From Anaerolineae bacterium (GTDB lineage Bacteria; Chloroflexota; Anaerolineae; Anaerolineales; Anaerolineaceae), in assembly GCA_013177815.1 (NCBI GenBank), contig JABLXM010000025.1:1-45268 (forward strand): a stretch of 45,268 nucleotides of DNA. Direction: 5' to 3'. The first letter of the stretch is position 1. The number at the start of each line of letters is the position of its first letter. The notes under the pieces are model-generated. The model saw nothing but the letters and a program-made list of their open reading frames with translations. It was not told where the DNA came from and searched no databases. Positions 25,481-35,000 of the stretch are shown here, piece by piece. The position numbers and the translations under genes were made by a program.

Positions 25481-25509
25481 ACTATAGCCGATTGGGGCGG
25501 GGGAGGCAA
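25481..25509 (-). promoter_or_regulatory. Promoter of the GH31 gene
   Basis: On the minus strand TTGCCT (25509-25504), 17 nt, TATAGT (25486-25481). The -35 matches the consensus at four of six positions. Confidence 0.55.
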
Positions 25510-25548
25510 GGTAAAGACAATTGATGATCGTAAGCCTATACGTACATC

Positions 25549-25576
25549 TTGATAAACTCTAGACGACGGTTAAAAT
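25549..25576 (+). promoter_or_regulatory. Promoter of the DHA2 efflux pump/tetR unit
   Basis: TTGATA (25549-25554), 16 nt, TAAAAT (25571-25576). The operator follows immediately at 25585. Confidence 0.6.
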
Positions 25577-25584
25577 TCACCTGC

Positions 25585-25614
25585 TTACCGGACGGTCGGT
25601 AAATTACCTGGTAA
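25585..25614. promoter_or_regulatory. Two adjacent TetR-type palindromes before the efflux gene
   Basis: TTACCG-GACGGT-CGGTAA (25585-25602) is a 6-bp inverted repeat, followed directly by TTACC-T-GGTAA (25604-25614). They sit between the -10 box and the ribosome site, where a repressor would block transcription. The obvious candidate is the TetR protein encoded at 27068. Confidence 0.7.
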
Positions 25615-25626
25615 AGGATTATCGAA

Positions 25627-27003
25627 ATGGAACAACGCAAGCGCAATCAGATCATGGTTCTCCTGTTTTTTGGTGTGTTGATGGGCGCGTTGGATATCGC
25701 CATCGTTGGACCGGCGTTGCCCGCTATTCGCAATGAGTTCACGTCCATCAATGAACGCATGTTGGCATGGATGTTCTCGATTTATGTCCTTTTTAATTTG
25801 ATCGGGACGCCGTTGATGGCGAAATTATCGGACCTTTACGGAAGAAGATGGATCTATATCCTCGATATCTTTTTGTTCGCCATTGGCTCGCTGGTTGTGG
25901 CGTTATCGCCCACATTCACGGTGGTGTTGGTGGGGCGCGCCATCCAGGGTTTCGGCGCCGGGGGTATTTTCCCGGTCGCGAGTGCCGTCATTGGTGATAC
26001 CTTCCCGCCGGAAAAACGGGGTGGCGCGCTGGGATTGATCGGGGCGGTGTTTGGGCTGGCTTTTATCATCGGTCCAATTCTTGGCGGCGTTATTCTCTCC
26101 CAGGCGACCTGGCATTGGCTGTTCCTGATCAATTTGCCGGTCGCGCTGATCTTGATCGTCTTTAGCTTCAGTCTGTTGCCATCACAGAAACAAACCGATG
26201 TCCCGCCGTTCGATTGGGTCGGCATGCTGCTGCTTTCCGGGGCGCTTGCAGCCCTGGCGTTTGGCTTGGGCAATATCGATACCACAGCATTTTTCACCAG
26301 TTTGCTCAGCAGCGATGTGCTGCCGTTCTTGATCGCCGCTGTGGCGCTGGGGCTGGCTTTGATCCGGGCAGAAAAGAGGGCAGCTTACCCAATTTTGAAA
26401 CCGGATCTGTTCAAAAGCCGCCAGCTTCAATTGGGGTATGTCATAGCTGCCGGTTCTGGTCTGGGTGAAGCCAGCCTGGTTTTCCTGCCGCTTTTGGCAG
26501 TCGCCGCATTGGGGGTGAAAGAATCCCAGGCAAGTTTCTTGTTGATGCCGGTCGTGCTTGCCATGGCGGTTGGCTCTCCCCTGGTCGGCAGGCTGCTGGA
26601 TAAAGTGGGATCGAAACGTGTCATTCTGGTTGGCGCGGTCGTTCTGGCGACCGGTATGTTCCTGGTCTCCCGCTTCGCTTCCGGGATGTTCACTTTCATC
26701 CTCTCAGGTGCTTTGATCGGATTTGGATTGGCAGCGTTGCTAGGTGCTCCCGTCCGCTATATCATGTTGAATGAGGTCAAAGCCACGGAAAGATCGATGG
26801 CGCAAGGTGTGGTGACTGTGTTCACCAGTATTGGTCAATTGGTCGGCAGTGCAGTGGTTGGCGCAGTTGCGAACTCATTGGGTGGCGGCATCCCCGGATA
26901 TTCCGCGTCGTACCTTGTGATCGGTATTGTGTCAGCGTTCCTGATTGTTGCAGCGCTTGGGTTGAAGTCGCGCTCAGAGGAGTTGAACTCCATCGCGGTT
27001 TAG
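25627..27003 (+). CDS. DHA2 family (EmrB/QacA-like) drug:proton antiporter
   Basis: A 458-residue membrane protein with 14 predicted helices, the number typical of DHA2 multidrug pumps. Motif A after helix 2 is LSDLYGRRWIY; the antiporter motif C in helix 5 reads GAVFGLAFIIGPILGG; an acidic residue is present in helix 1 (GALDIAIVGPALP), as in other DHA2 pumps. It probably exports hydrophobic compounds; the substrate is unknown. AAAGGA precedes the ATG. TetR-type operators lie just upstream, and a tetR gene follows after 64 nt, so this is a ligand-inducible efflux cassette. Confidence 0.94.
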   Translation: MEQRKRNQIMVLLFFGVLMGALDIAIVGPALPAIRNEFTSINERMLAWMFSIYVLFNLIGTPLMAKLSDLYGRRWIYILDIFLFAIGSLVVALSPTFTVVLVGRAIQGFGAGGIFPVASAVIGDTFPPEKRGGALGLIGAVFGLAFIIGPILGGVILSQATWHWLFLINLPVALILIVFSFSLLPSQKQTDVPPFDWVGMLLLSGALAALAFGLGNIDTTAFFTSLLSSDVLPFLIAAVALGLALIRAEKRAAYPILKPDLFKSRQLQLGYVIAAGSGLGEASLVFLPLLAVAALGVKESQASFLLMPVVLAMAVGSPLVGRLLDKVGSKRVILVGAVVLATGMFLVSRFASGMFTFILSGALIGFGLAALLGAPVRYIMLNEVKATERSMAQGVVTVFTSIGQLVGSAVVGAVANSLGGGIPGYSASYLVIGIVSAFLIVAALGLKSRSEELNSIAV

Positions 27004-27067
27004 TGGATCATGGTATTTATTAGATGATAGTGAACGTGACCGGCATTGGGATATCCAATACCTTGAT

Positions 27068-27664
27068 ATGATGGAACATTCGGCGGATGACACTCTCGAT
27101 GTGCGCGACCGGATTCTTCATGCTGCGGTGCGCCTGTTTGCTGCCAGGGGCTATCATGGCGTCTCGATGCGTGAAATAGCAGACGCATGTGGTATATCCA
27201 AAGCCGCGCTGTACTATCACTTTCAAGACAAACAAGCATTGTTTTTAGACATCCTTAACGGAAATCTCCGGATCATGATCGACTTGATCGATTCGATCGA
27301 CCAACCCGGACGTAAGACCGAGGTTGTTTTGAGAGCGCTTGGCGATGCCATCATTTCCCTGCCGGCAGAGCAACGGGCTGTCATCCGCCTGGGTTCGCAG
27401 GAGGTATCCAACCTGGAGGATGGCGCCCGTGAGCAGTTCACAGAAATATATCATCTCCACTTCATCTCGCGCATCGCCAAGATCATCGCCGCTGGGATCT
27501 CTTCAGGAGAATTCCGCCCGGTTGAACCGCAAATAGCGGCTTGGGTTTGGCTGGGCATGATGTATCCGTTCCTTTATGCCGGCGGAGAACACATCACCAT
27601 GGCGCCCGAAAAAGCCGGGCAGATTTTCGCGATCTTTTTCGATGGGATCAAAAAGGGTGGCTAG
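27068..27664 (+). CDS. TetR/AcrR family regulator of the efflux cassette
   Basis: A 198-residue regulator with the N-terminal TetR fold: VRDRILHAAVRLFAARGYHG, then MREIADACGISKAALYYHFQ (helix-turn-helix about 34-54). The C-terminal helices form the ligand and dimer domain. It lies directly downstream of the DHA2 pump on the same strand, so pump and regulator are probably co-transcribed and both controlled by the operators at 25585-25614. ATG 27068 and 27071 are both possible starts. An intrinsic terminator follows at 27724. Confidence 0.93.
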   Translation: MMEHSADDTLDVRDRILHAAVRLFAARGYHGVSMREIADACGISKAALYYHFQDKQALFLDILNGNLRIMIDLIDSIDQPGRKTEVVLRALGDAIISLPAEQRAVIRLGSQEVSNLEDGAREQFTEIYHLHFISRIAKIIAAGISSGEFRPVEPQIAAWVWLGMMYPFLYAGGEHITMAPEKAGQIFAIFFDGIKKGG

Positions 27665-27723
27665 TCGCCGGCGCATTTTCATTCAATGCTGTCAACGCAG
27701 CTATGAATGGTTGGCGCCGCCTG

Positions 27724-27761
27724 GCAGGATGATCAGTATCGTTTTATCCTGCTGACTTTTT
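27724..27761 (+). terminator. Intrinsic terminator after the efflux cassette
   Basis: GCAGGAT (27724-27730) pairs with ATCCTGC (27746-27752) across a 15-nt loop, followed by TGACTTTTTAA. Confidence 0.7.
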
Positions 27762-27806
27762 AATGTTAATGGCAAGTGATGGTTATCGCTTGAAGCGCTG
27801 AATCTT

Positions 27807-27835
27807 TTGTAATCCATTCCCCTTTCGTGTAAAAT
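27807..27835 (+). promoter_or_regulatory. Probable promoter of the kinase gene at 27867
   Basis: TTGTAA (27807-27812), 17 nt, TAAAAT (27830-27835); start codon 32 nt downstream. Confidence 0.5.
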
Positions 27836-27866
27836 AATGGAATAGATTAAAAGCACCTGAGGGATC

Positions 27867-29432
27867 ATGCTTCAACAGGGAGAAGTTGTCAACAACCGCT
27901 ACCGCATTGCCAGGACGATCGCGCAAGGGGGATATGGCGTCGTCTATCGCGCCTGGGATATGAACCTCAACTGTCCCTGTGCCCTGAAAGAGAACCTGGA
28001 AACATCCATCCCCGCCCAGGCGCAATTCGAACAGGAAGCTGTTTTCCTTTCACGGCTGCGCCATCCGAACTTGCCGCGCGTCAGCGATTACTTCTTTATA
28101 TCCGGGCGCGGGCAATACCTGGTGATGGACTTCGTCGAGGGTGAGGATTTGCAGACCCGCCTGCTCAAAGCCAACGCACCGCTGCCGGAATCCGAGGTGA
28201 TGCCGTGGGTTCTTCAGGTATGTGACGCGCTTCTCTACATGCATAGCCAATCGCCGCCCATCATCCACCGCGATATCAAACCCGCCAATATCCGCATCAC
28301 GCCTGAGGGCAATGCCATGTTGGTGGATTTCGGCGTCTCCAAAGCCTTCGACCCCGGTCGTCGCACTGCTGCGGTTGCTCGCGCAGTCAGTTCAGGTTTT
28401 TCACCGTATGAACAGGATAGTTATGGGTTGACGGATGCCCGTTCGGATGTCTATGCCCTGGCTGCTACTGCATACGCGCTGCTGACCGGCGAAGAGCCAT
28501 GTGGAAGTCTGGCGCGCAAGATGGGAACCGCTACGCTCAAAGAACCGCGTGCTCTCAACCCGTCCATTTCGCCCGCAGTGGAGACCGCCTTGCTCGAAGC
28601 GATGGCGATCGAACCGGAGGATCGCGTTCAGAGCGTGTCGGAATTCCGCCATTTGCTCACCCAGCAGCCGGTTGACCTTCAGACGATGCCGGATACCGTT
28701 ACAGTGCCACATATTGGAGCGTCGCCCATCGCCACCCTGCCGGCGCAGCCTTTCGATGCCTCGCAGCCGCAGCCGGTCGAAAAATCGCACCGCACCGGCT
28801 ACATTATCGCCGCCATCGCGGCTGCCGGGTTGCTGTTGTTGGCGCTGTTAGGCGGGTTTGTTGTTCTCACTCAATTCGACCTTTTCCCGTCCATCGTCAC
28901 GCAGGGGCGCACGCCCACGGTGGCGCTGGCGGTGTCCGCCAGCCCTGCGTCCGTGATCAGCGCCACCGCCGAGCGACCGCAATTTTCGATGACCCTCATC
29001 CCGGCAGCCTCTGGCACGCCGGACCCCTCTTCCAACTTTGCTTATCTTTCGAGCTTGGTTTATGAGGACAGCGAGGATGTGCTTACACCGGGGTACTATC
29101 TTGATCGCGCCAGGGGTCGCAATGACCAGGCGATCATTCTCAGCCTGGGATGGTGCGCTACGACGGTGGAGATCCTGAATGACAACTGGACGAAGATGGC
29201 GTACCGCCTGACCATCGATGGTCGCGAAATCGATCTTGCAACGCAGGCTTATCTAAATTCCTGGGATGGCAGTATTGGACCTTGCTACGGGCGCAACATG
29301 CTGGTCAGCAATTGGTCGTCTGGTGAACACAGCATCATCTGGACTCACATCATCATGGAAGACCTCAATGATGGTCAGGATGCCTACCGGGCGGGCGATT
29401 ACATCATGGAGACCCTGTTGAGCATCCCTTGA
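27867..29432 (+). CDS. Transmembrane Ser/Thr protein kinase
   Basis: A 521-residue Hanks-type kinase. The kinase domain (about 12-265) has a glycine loop AQGGYGVVY (19-27), the ATP lysine K41 in CALKE, catalytic HRDIKPANI (HRD 134-136) and DFG (154-156), so it should be active. A Pro-rich stretch leads to one membrane helix (311-335). The extracellular part (~340-521) has a low-complexity linker and a ~130-residue domain with cysteines (SLGWCATTVEIL, GSIGPCYGRN) that I do not recognise; it may sense an envelope signal. GAGGG precedes the ATG. The membrane subtilase gene follows after 87 nt in the same direction, so the two may act together. Confidence 0.94.
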   Translation: MLQQGEVVNNRYRIARTIAQGGYGVVYRAWDMNLNCPCALKENLETSIPAQAQFEQEAVFLSRLRHPNLPRVSDYFFISGRGQYLVMDFVEGEDLQTRLLKANAPLPESEVMPWVLQVCDALLYMHSQSPPIIHRDIKPANIRITPEGNAMLVDFGVSKAFDPGRRTAAVARAVSSGFSPYEQDSYGLTDARSDVYALAATAYALLTGEEPCGSLARKMGTATLKEPRALNPSISPAVETALLEAMAIEPEDRVQSVSEFRHLLTQQPVDLQTMPDTVTVPHIGASPIATLPAQPFDASQPQPVEKSHRTGYIIAAIAAAGLLLLALLGGFVVLTQFDLFPSIVTQGRTPTVALAVSASPASVISATAERPQFSMTLIPAASGTPDPSSNFAYLSSLVYEDSEDVLTPGYYLDRARGRNDQAIILSLGWCATTVEILNDNWTKMAYRLTIDGREIDLATQAYLNSWDGSIGPCYGRNMLVSNWSSGEHSIIWTHIIMEDLNDGQDAYRAGDYIMETLLSIP

Positions 29433-29519
29433 CCCATTCCACCCCCATATTTTCGCGGCAGATGGATTCGCACTCGTGCCGCCAATGCTCCATGAACTTT
29501 GCCACAGGAGGTAAATGAA

Positions 29520-31859
29520 ATGAGCGACAATCCCATAGCTGAAGAAACACCTGAACCGATCCAACCGGTTGAAGATCCCGGCCATACCGCTCCGCCACCA
29601 CCGGCAGAGGGGGAAGCACCGCCGGAACCACCGCGCTGGTACGAACGCATGGCATCCCGCCGGGGCATTCTGCTGATCGGCGCTATCGTGGTCGTGCTGC
29701 TGGCGTTGGCGGCGATTGGGGGTTACTTCGCCCTCAACAATCAGCCGACCCCCACCCCGCCGACGTTCAACTTCACCCCGCCCCCTTCGCTGGAGGAACT
29801 TGCCGCCGAGTATCCTGAGTATGCCGATATCCTGCTGGACCCTGCGTTGGATAGCGTCTATAAGGATTTCCTGCTCGAATATGAGCGTGGGGGGACGGAT
29901 GCCGCCATCGAACTGGCTAAGATGCGCGGCATTCTCAACCGGGAGGGGCAGGTGGTCGTTACGCTGGTGCTGGATACCGAGGATACCGCCCCGCTGATCG
30001 AAGAATTGGAGGGCATGGGCATCATCGTCACCACCGTCGCCGGCAACCAGGTTGATATCGCCATCCCATCTGAATTGATCGAAGAAGAGATCGACAAAGA
30101 TAAACCTGGCGAGACATTCAAGGACCTCATCACGCTGGAGCATGTCGTGCGTGTCAAACTGCCCACCACCGGATTGCCGGACCAGGAGGGCATTGGCGGC
30201 GAATCTCTGCCGGTTATCAATGCAATCGCCTGGCACAACGCTGGCGTGACCGGCGCGGGCGTCAAGGTCGGCATCCTGGATATGGGCTTCGATGGTTACC
30301 GTGACTTGCTCGGTTCGGACCTGCCTGCCAGTGTGACCGCCCAATCTTTTATCTCTGGCGTCGAGATCGATGATACCGGCATCGTCCACGGCGCCGCAGT
30401 CGCAGAGATCATCCATGATATTGCCCCGGATGCCGAGTTATACCTGGCTGCTTACCAGACCGATACCGAACGAGAAACTGCTGTTCAATGGTTGCTCAGC
30501 AACAACGTTGACCTGATCCAGCATTCCTGCAACTCGATCTATGGACCGATGGATGGAACCAGCCGCATCTCACGGATGATCGACGATATCTATGACAGTG
30601 GCATCCTATGGATCAACTCAGCCGGTAACCAGGCTGAGCGTCACTATCGCGGCACGTTCACCGATAGCGACAATGACGGCTTCCATGAGTTCTCACCGGG
30701 CAATGAGGGCTATCCGATCTACCCCTTCGGCTGGACTCGCATTTCGTTGCTGTGGGATGATTGGGCAAGCGGTTCTGAGGATTACGCCCTGGTGATCTTC
30801 GACAATGACGGCAATGTTGTCACCGCGAGTGACAATACCCAGGATGGGGGGGATGATGCTGCCGAATTCATCGCCTATGAATTTCCGGATAATGGTCCCT
30901 ACCAACTCGCGGTTTATGCCAACAACATCACCCACCCCGCCACTTTTGATATCTTCGGCTTCTACGTCGACTTTGACTATCCGGTGGCGGCTTATAGCGT
31001 GACCATTCCCGCGGATTCTCGCGGTGCGTTGACGGTTGGCGCAGTCTACTGGGAAAACGACGCGCTGGAGGATTATTCATCGGAAGGACCCACCTGGGAC
31101 GGTCGATTGAAACCCGAGATCTCCGCCCCCAGCGTGGTCGAGAGCGCTTCGTATGCGCCTTTTGACCAACGCTTCAATGGCACCTCTGCCGCGGCGCCGC
31201 ACGTCTCCGGCTCGGCTGCCCTGGTGATGGAAGCTTTCCCCGATATGACCGCCGCGGAAGTGCGCCAGTTCCTGCTGGACCGCAGCCAGGACCTGGGGAA
31301 TGCCGGACCGGACCCGGCTTTTGGCATGGGGCGGCTCTTCTTGGGATCGCCGCCAGGTGTTGGCGATGCGCCCACGCCGGTCGTATCCCCGCCGGATGTC
31401 CCAACTGTGACGCCGATGGTTGTCACGCCCCTCGCGCCGGTGCTGACGCCGATACCGCCGGCTGGCGGCGATGGTGGTGGGGGCATCAGCCTGTCGGCAA
31501 TCCTGATCGTCGTTGCCTGTCTTGTCATGTTGGCGGTTGGTTTCCTGGTGCTGTTGGTGATCGTCATCCTGCTCGCGCGCCGGCGCAAACCCAAGCGACC
31601 CACCTCCCCGCCGCGTCCGCCTTACCCACCGCCGCCTGCGCCTCCCGCGCCGCAGCAGATGCGGCGTCCAACACCGCCGCCACCCCCGCCGCCGGTGCAA
31701 CGCATACAGGTGCCGCCAACCCCGAACCCGGTGCCCCCGCCTGTGCTGCAGCCACCCCCAGCGCCGCCGCAGCCTAAACCGGCTTTCTGCCGCTACTGTG
31801 GCAAACCGGTCAAGCCGGGCGCCAGGTTCTGCAATAATTGTGGCAAGCAACTGGGATAA
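29520..31859 (+). CDS. Membrane-anchored subtilisin-like (S8) protease with cytoplasmic zinc ribbon
   Basis: A 779-residue protein. A short acidic Pro-rich cytoplasmic N-terminus leads to TM1 (~49-71). The exported region contains the S8 triad: D254 in VGILDMGFDG, H290 in IVHGAAVAEII and S556 in FNGTSAAAPHVSG, with the oxyanion asparagine in NSAGNQAE. A large insertion (~360-500) includes beta-rich PPC-like sequence. TM2 lies at ~655-688, followed by a basic stop (ARRRKPKR), a long proline-rich stretch, and a C-terminal zinc ribbon with CRYCGK and CNNCGK. The protease domain is therefore outside and the zinc ribbon inside. AGGAGG precedes ATG 29520. It is preceded by a kinase gene and followed by a strong terminator. 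Confidence 0.93.
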   Translation: MSDNPIAEETPEPIQPVEDPGHTAPPPPAEGEAPPEPPRWYERMASRRGILLIGAIVVVLLALAAIGGYFALNNQPTPTPPTFNFTPPPSLEELAAEYPEYADILLDPALDSVYKDFLLEYERGGTDAAIELAKMRGILNREGQVVVTLVLDTEDTAPLIEELEGMGIIVTTVAGNQVDIAIPSELIEEEIDKDKPGETFKDLITLEHVVRVKLPTTGLPDQEGIGGESLPVINAIAWHNAGVTGAGVKVGILDMGFDGYRDLLGSDLPASVTAQSFISGVEIDDTGIVHGAAVAEIIHDIAPDAELYLAAYQTDTERETAVQWLLSNNVDLIQHSCNSIYGPMDGTSRISRMIDDIYDSGILWINSAGNQAERHYRGTFTDSDNDGFHEFSPGNEGYPIYPFGWTRISLLWDDWASGSEDYALVIFDNDGNVVTASDNTQDGGDDAAEFIAYEFPDNGPYQLAVYANNITHPATFDIFGFYVDFDYPVAAYSVTIPADSRGALTVGAVYWENDALEDYSSEGPTWDGRLKPEISAPSVVESASYAPFDQRFNGTSAAAPHVSGSAALVMEAFPDMTAAEVRQFLLDRSQDLGNAGPDPAFGMGRLFLGSPPGVGDAPTPVVSPPDVPTVTPMVVTPLAPVLTPIPPAGGDGGGGISLSAILIVVACLVMLAVGFLVLLVIVILLARRRKPKRPTSPPRPPYPPPPAPPAPQQMRRPTPPPPPPPVQRIQVPPTPNPVPPPVLQPPPAPPQPKPAFCRYCGKPVKPGARFCNNCGKQLG

Positions 31860-31882
31860 TCTACCCAGCTCGAAAACATAAT

Positions 31883-31924
31883 CCGGGCGGCTGCTACAAA
31901 GCAACCGCCCGGTCGTATTATTTT
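31883..31924 (+). terminator. Intrinsic terminator after the subtilase
   Basis: CCGGGCGGCTGC (31883-31894) pairs with GCAACCGCCCGG (31901-31912), one mismatch, 6-nt loop, followed by a T-rich run ending TATTATTTT. The kinase-protease unit ends here, so the next large gene has its own promoter. Confidence 0.85.
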
Positions 31925-32091
31925 GCTGTATTATTTATCAGCTCACTTAAGCTTCACAAGCTTGAAATAGCCATCCTCGATTTAGATGGTAAAATGGAAC
32001 AATTCTGCGCCCGGAATAAACGCCGTGGTTACCGGTAGTCTCCAATTATGTACGCTGATTTATATCCTGTCATTTTGAATGAGAGCGATTG

Positions 32092-35000
32092 ATGCCCGCC
32101 TCGCCATCCGACAAACCGGAATGGTATTGCCGGGCGATTGACGCGTTGCGCCGGGGAGACAAACGGCGCGCCTATGACCTTGCCGGCGCGGCGCTCGAAG
32201 AGGGCATCCACGCCGAATTGCCTTTTTTGATCCTTGCGGCTGCCAGTGATGATCCACAGGAGAGTATACGATTTCTGGACCAGGCTTTGAAAATCAATCC
32301 TGCCAGCCATGCTGCGCAGGAAGGGTTGGTCTGGGCACGCGAGCGCCTGGCGAAGCAAACCGGGTCGAGGATGCCTCAACCTATCTCCGATCTTTGCACA
32401 GAAACTACGCCGGCGCCATCCCTGGATCTGCCTGAACCGCCACCGGAAGCTGAGGATACCTTTCCTGTCCGCACCCAACCCATGCGGGTGCATCAGACGG
32501 TGCATGCGACCGGCAGAAAAGCTGAACCGAGTCCCAAACCCGAAGCTAAATACCCCTGGCTGCCCGTGGTGGTGCGCAGGCTGCTCTATAGCCTGCTGAT
32601 CTTGCTTTGCATCGCTTACATCACGATATTCAGCCAGGACCTGGCGCTTGCAGGTCGCAAGGGCATTGCCATCAACCTGGGTCAGTCTGCGTTGAATGCG
32701 CTGCAGGGATTGTTCGATTACATTTTCCACCACCCGCCCACCTACCTTTGGCACCACGAGGTCAAATCGGCATTATCGGTCATCTGGACCTTATTCCTCA
32801 ACAGCGCCGGGCTTTTGGGAGTATCGTTGCTGCTGGCGACAGCGCTGGGTGTGCTGCTTGGCACCATTGCTGCGCTCTATCGCCGCCAGAACGTCGCTCC
32901 GTTGATGATCATGCTGTCCATCCTGGGCGTCTCGGTCCCATCCTTCCTGTTGGCGATGTTGTTATGGGTTGCGAACACCAAAATCTACCAGTTGCTGCAA
33001 ACGCCCACCGCCCCGCTGCCGCCGACCGGTTTTGGCTGGGACCTGCACCTGGTGATGCCCGCCATTGTCCTGGCTGCCCGCCCGCTCGCCCAGATCATGC
33101 AGGTCACTTATGTCAGCCTGCAGGATGTCTTCAATCAAGAGTACCTGCGCTCGGCGCGCGCTCGTGGCGCCAGTGAGCGCTATATCCTCTTCGAGCATGC
33201 TTACCGCAATATCCTTATCCCTGTCCTGACGACGCTGGGCACCTCGCTGCGCTTTTCGCTCGCCAGTTTGCCAGTGGTCGAGACCTTTTTCCTCTGGCCC
33301 GGTCTCGGTTCCGCGCTGCTGGATGCACTGGATAAGAACATGGGCACACTGGTGACCGATATTATCCTCTCGCTGGGCTTGCTGTTCTTGTTGTTGAACT
33401 TTCTCCTGGATGTGCTTTACCCGCGCCTTGACCCTCGGCTACAGGGCAATGGCTCGTCGAATATGCAAGATGAAAGGCAGTGGGGAGGGGCAGGCAGCAG
33501 TTTTGGCGCAACGATCCAAGCCTTTTTCAGAGGGCTGCGCCGGCGCTCGCCCCCTCATACAGACAAGCGATCCAGCCAAAAACCAGCGCCGGATTCACGC
33601 TCCCCGCAACCGCATGGCGCGACCGTTACCCTGGCAGAGGCGCGCCTGGAGGATGCCTCATACGCAACCGGCAGGAATTACACCCTGCGAGCGATCTTCA
33701 CCAACCCCGCCCTTATGCTGGGCACTTTGATGGTGATCGGACTGGTGTTTTTGGTGCTGTTCGGTTCGCAGTTGTCCCCTGCCAACCCCTACCAGGTCAA
33801 CGATATCATCAGCATCAACGGTTCGATCAAAAGTCCACCCTTTGAACCCTCGCCCGAATTCCCTTGGGGCTCGGATATCATTGGACGGGATATCCAGGCG
33901 CTGGTGCTTACTGGTGCGCGGCAGACGCTCGCCATGGGTTTGTTCACTACCATTGCCCGGGTGGCGCTGGGTGTGCTGTTGGGCATGCTGGCTGGCTGGT
34001 GGGTCAATAGTTGGCTCGACCGTGCGGTGCAATCCGCCATATCCATTATGGCAGCCTTCCCGGTGACTATCTTTGCCATGTTGCTGATCCTGGGCATTGG
34101 TATTCAAAAGGGTATGAGCGTTTTCATCATCGCGTTATGCGTGGTTGGTTGGGGAGAGATCGCCCAGTTCGTGCGCGCCCAGGTGATCTCCCAAAAACCG
34201 TTGTTGTATATCGAATCTGCCCATGCGGTCGGCGCCAAGCCCGGAAGGATCCTGTTGCGCCACATCATGCCGCACCTGTTGCCCGGCATCATGGTGATGG
34301 CAGTGTTGGAAATGGGTGGTGTGCTGACATTGTTGGCAGAACTTGGATTTTTGAACATCTTTCTGGGGGGCGGTTTTCAATTGATGATCGGCGAGATTGG
34401 GCGCATGCAGCCTGTGTTCTTTTTCTTCTCCGATGTTCCCGAATGGGGTGCCTTGCTCGCCAACATCCGCAACTGGTGGCGCTCCTATCCGTGGGTTGCC
34501 TGGTATCCTGGTTTATTCTTCTTCCTTGCCATTCTGACCTTCAACCTGTGGGGTGAAGGATTGCGCCGCTTCATCGAGGAAACCCGCTTCAACGTCAGCA
34601 AACTGTTCAACCGCCACACCCTGGTGCTGGGGCTTGTAGTCGTCATTGGTGTTGGTTCTTTACTGCGTTCCAGTTCGCCCATCGAGCAATATCGACCGCA
34701 AGCGAAATTATTCGATGCCAATAAAGCCATGCCGCATATCGCTGCGCTCGCCTCGCCGGAGTTCGCCGGACGCGAAAGCGGCACTGAAGGCGGTCGCCTG
34801 GCTGCCGAATATATCGCTGCGCAGATGGAAGCCATTGGGCTTTTCCCAGCCGGCGGTAACGATACCTTCATTCAATCCATAGCCAACCCCCGCGCACATC
34901 TTGGGGGCGTTCCCACACTTGAGATCGTTGATGGCGCCGGGCAGGTGTTGGAAGCCCTGACCTACCGCCAGGACTTCGTCGAATATATCCAGAGTTACCC

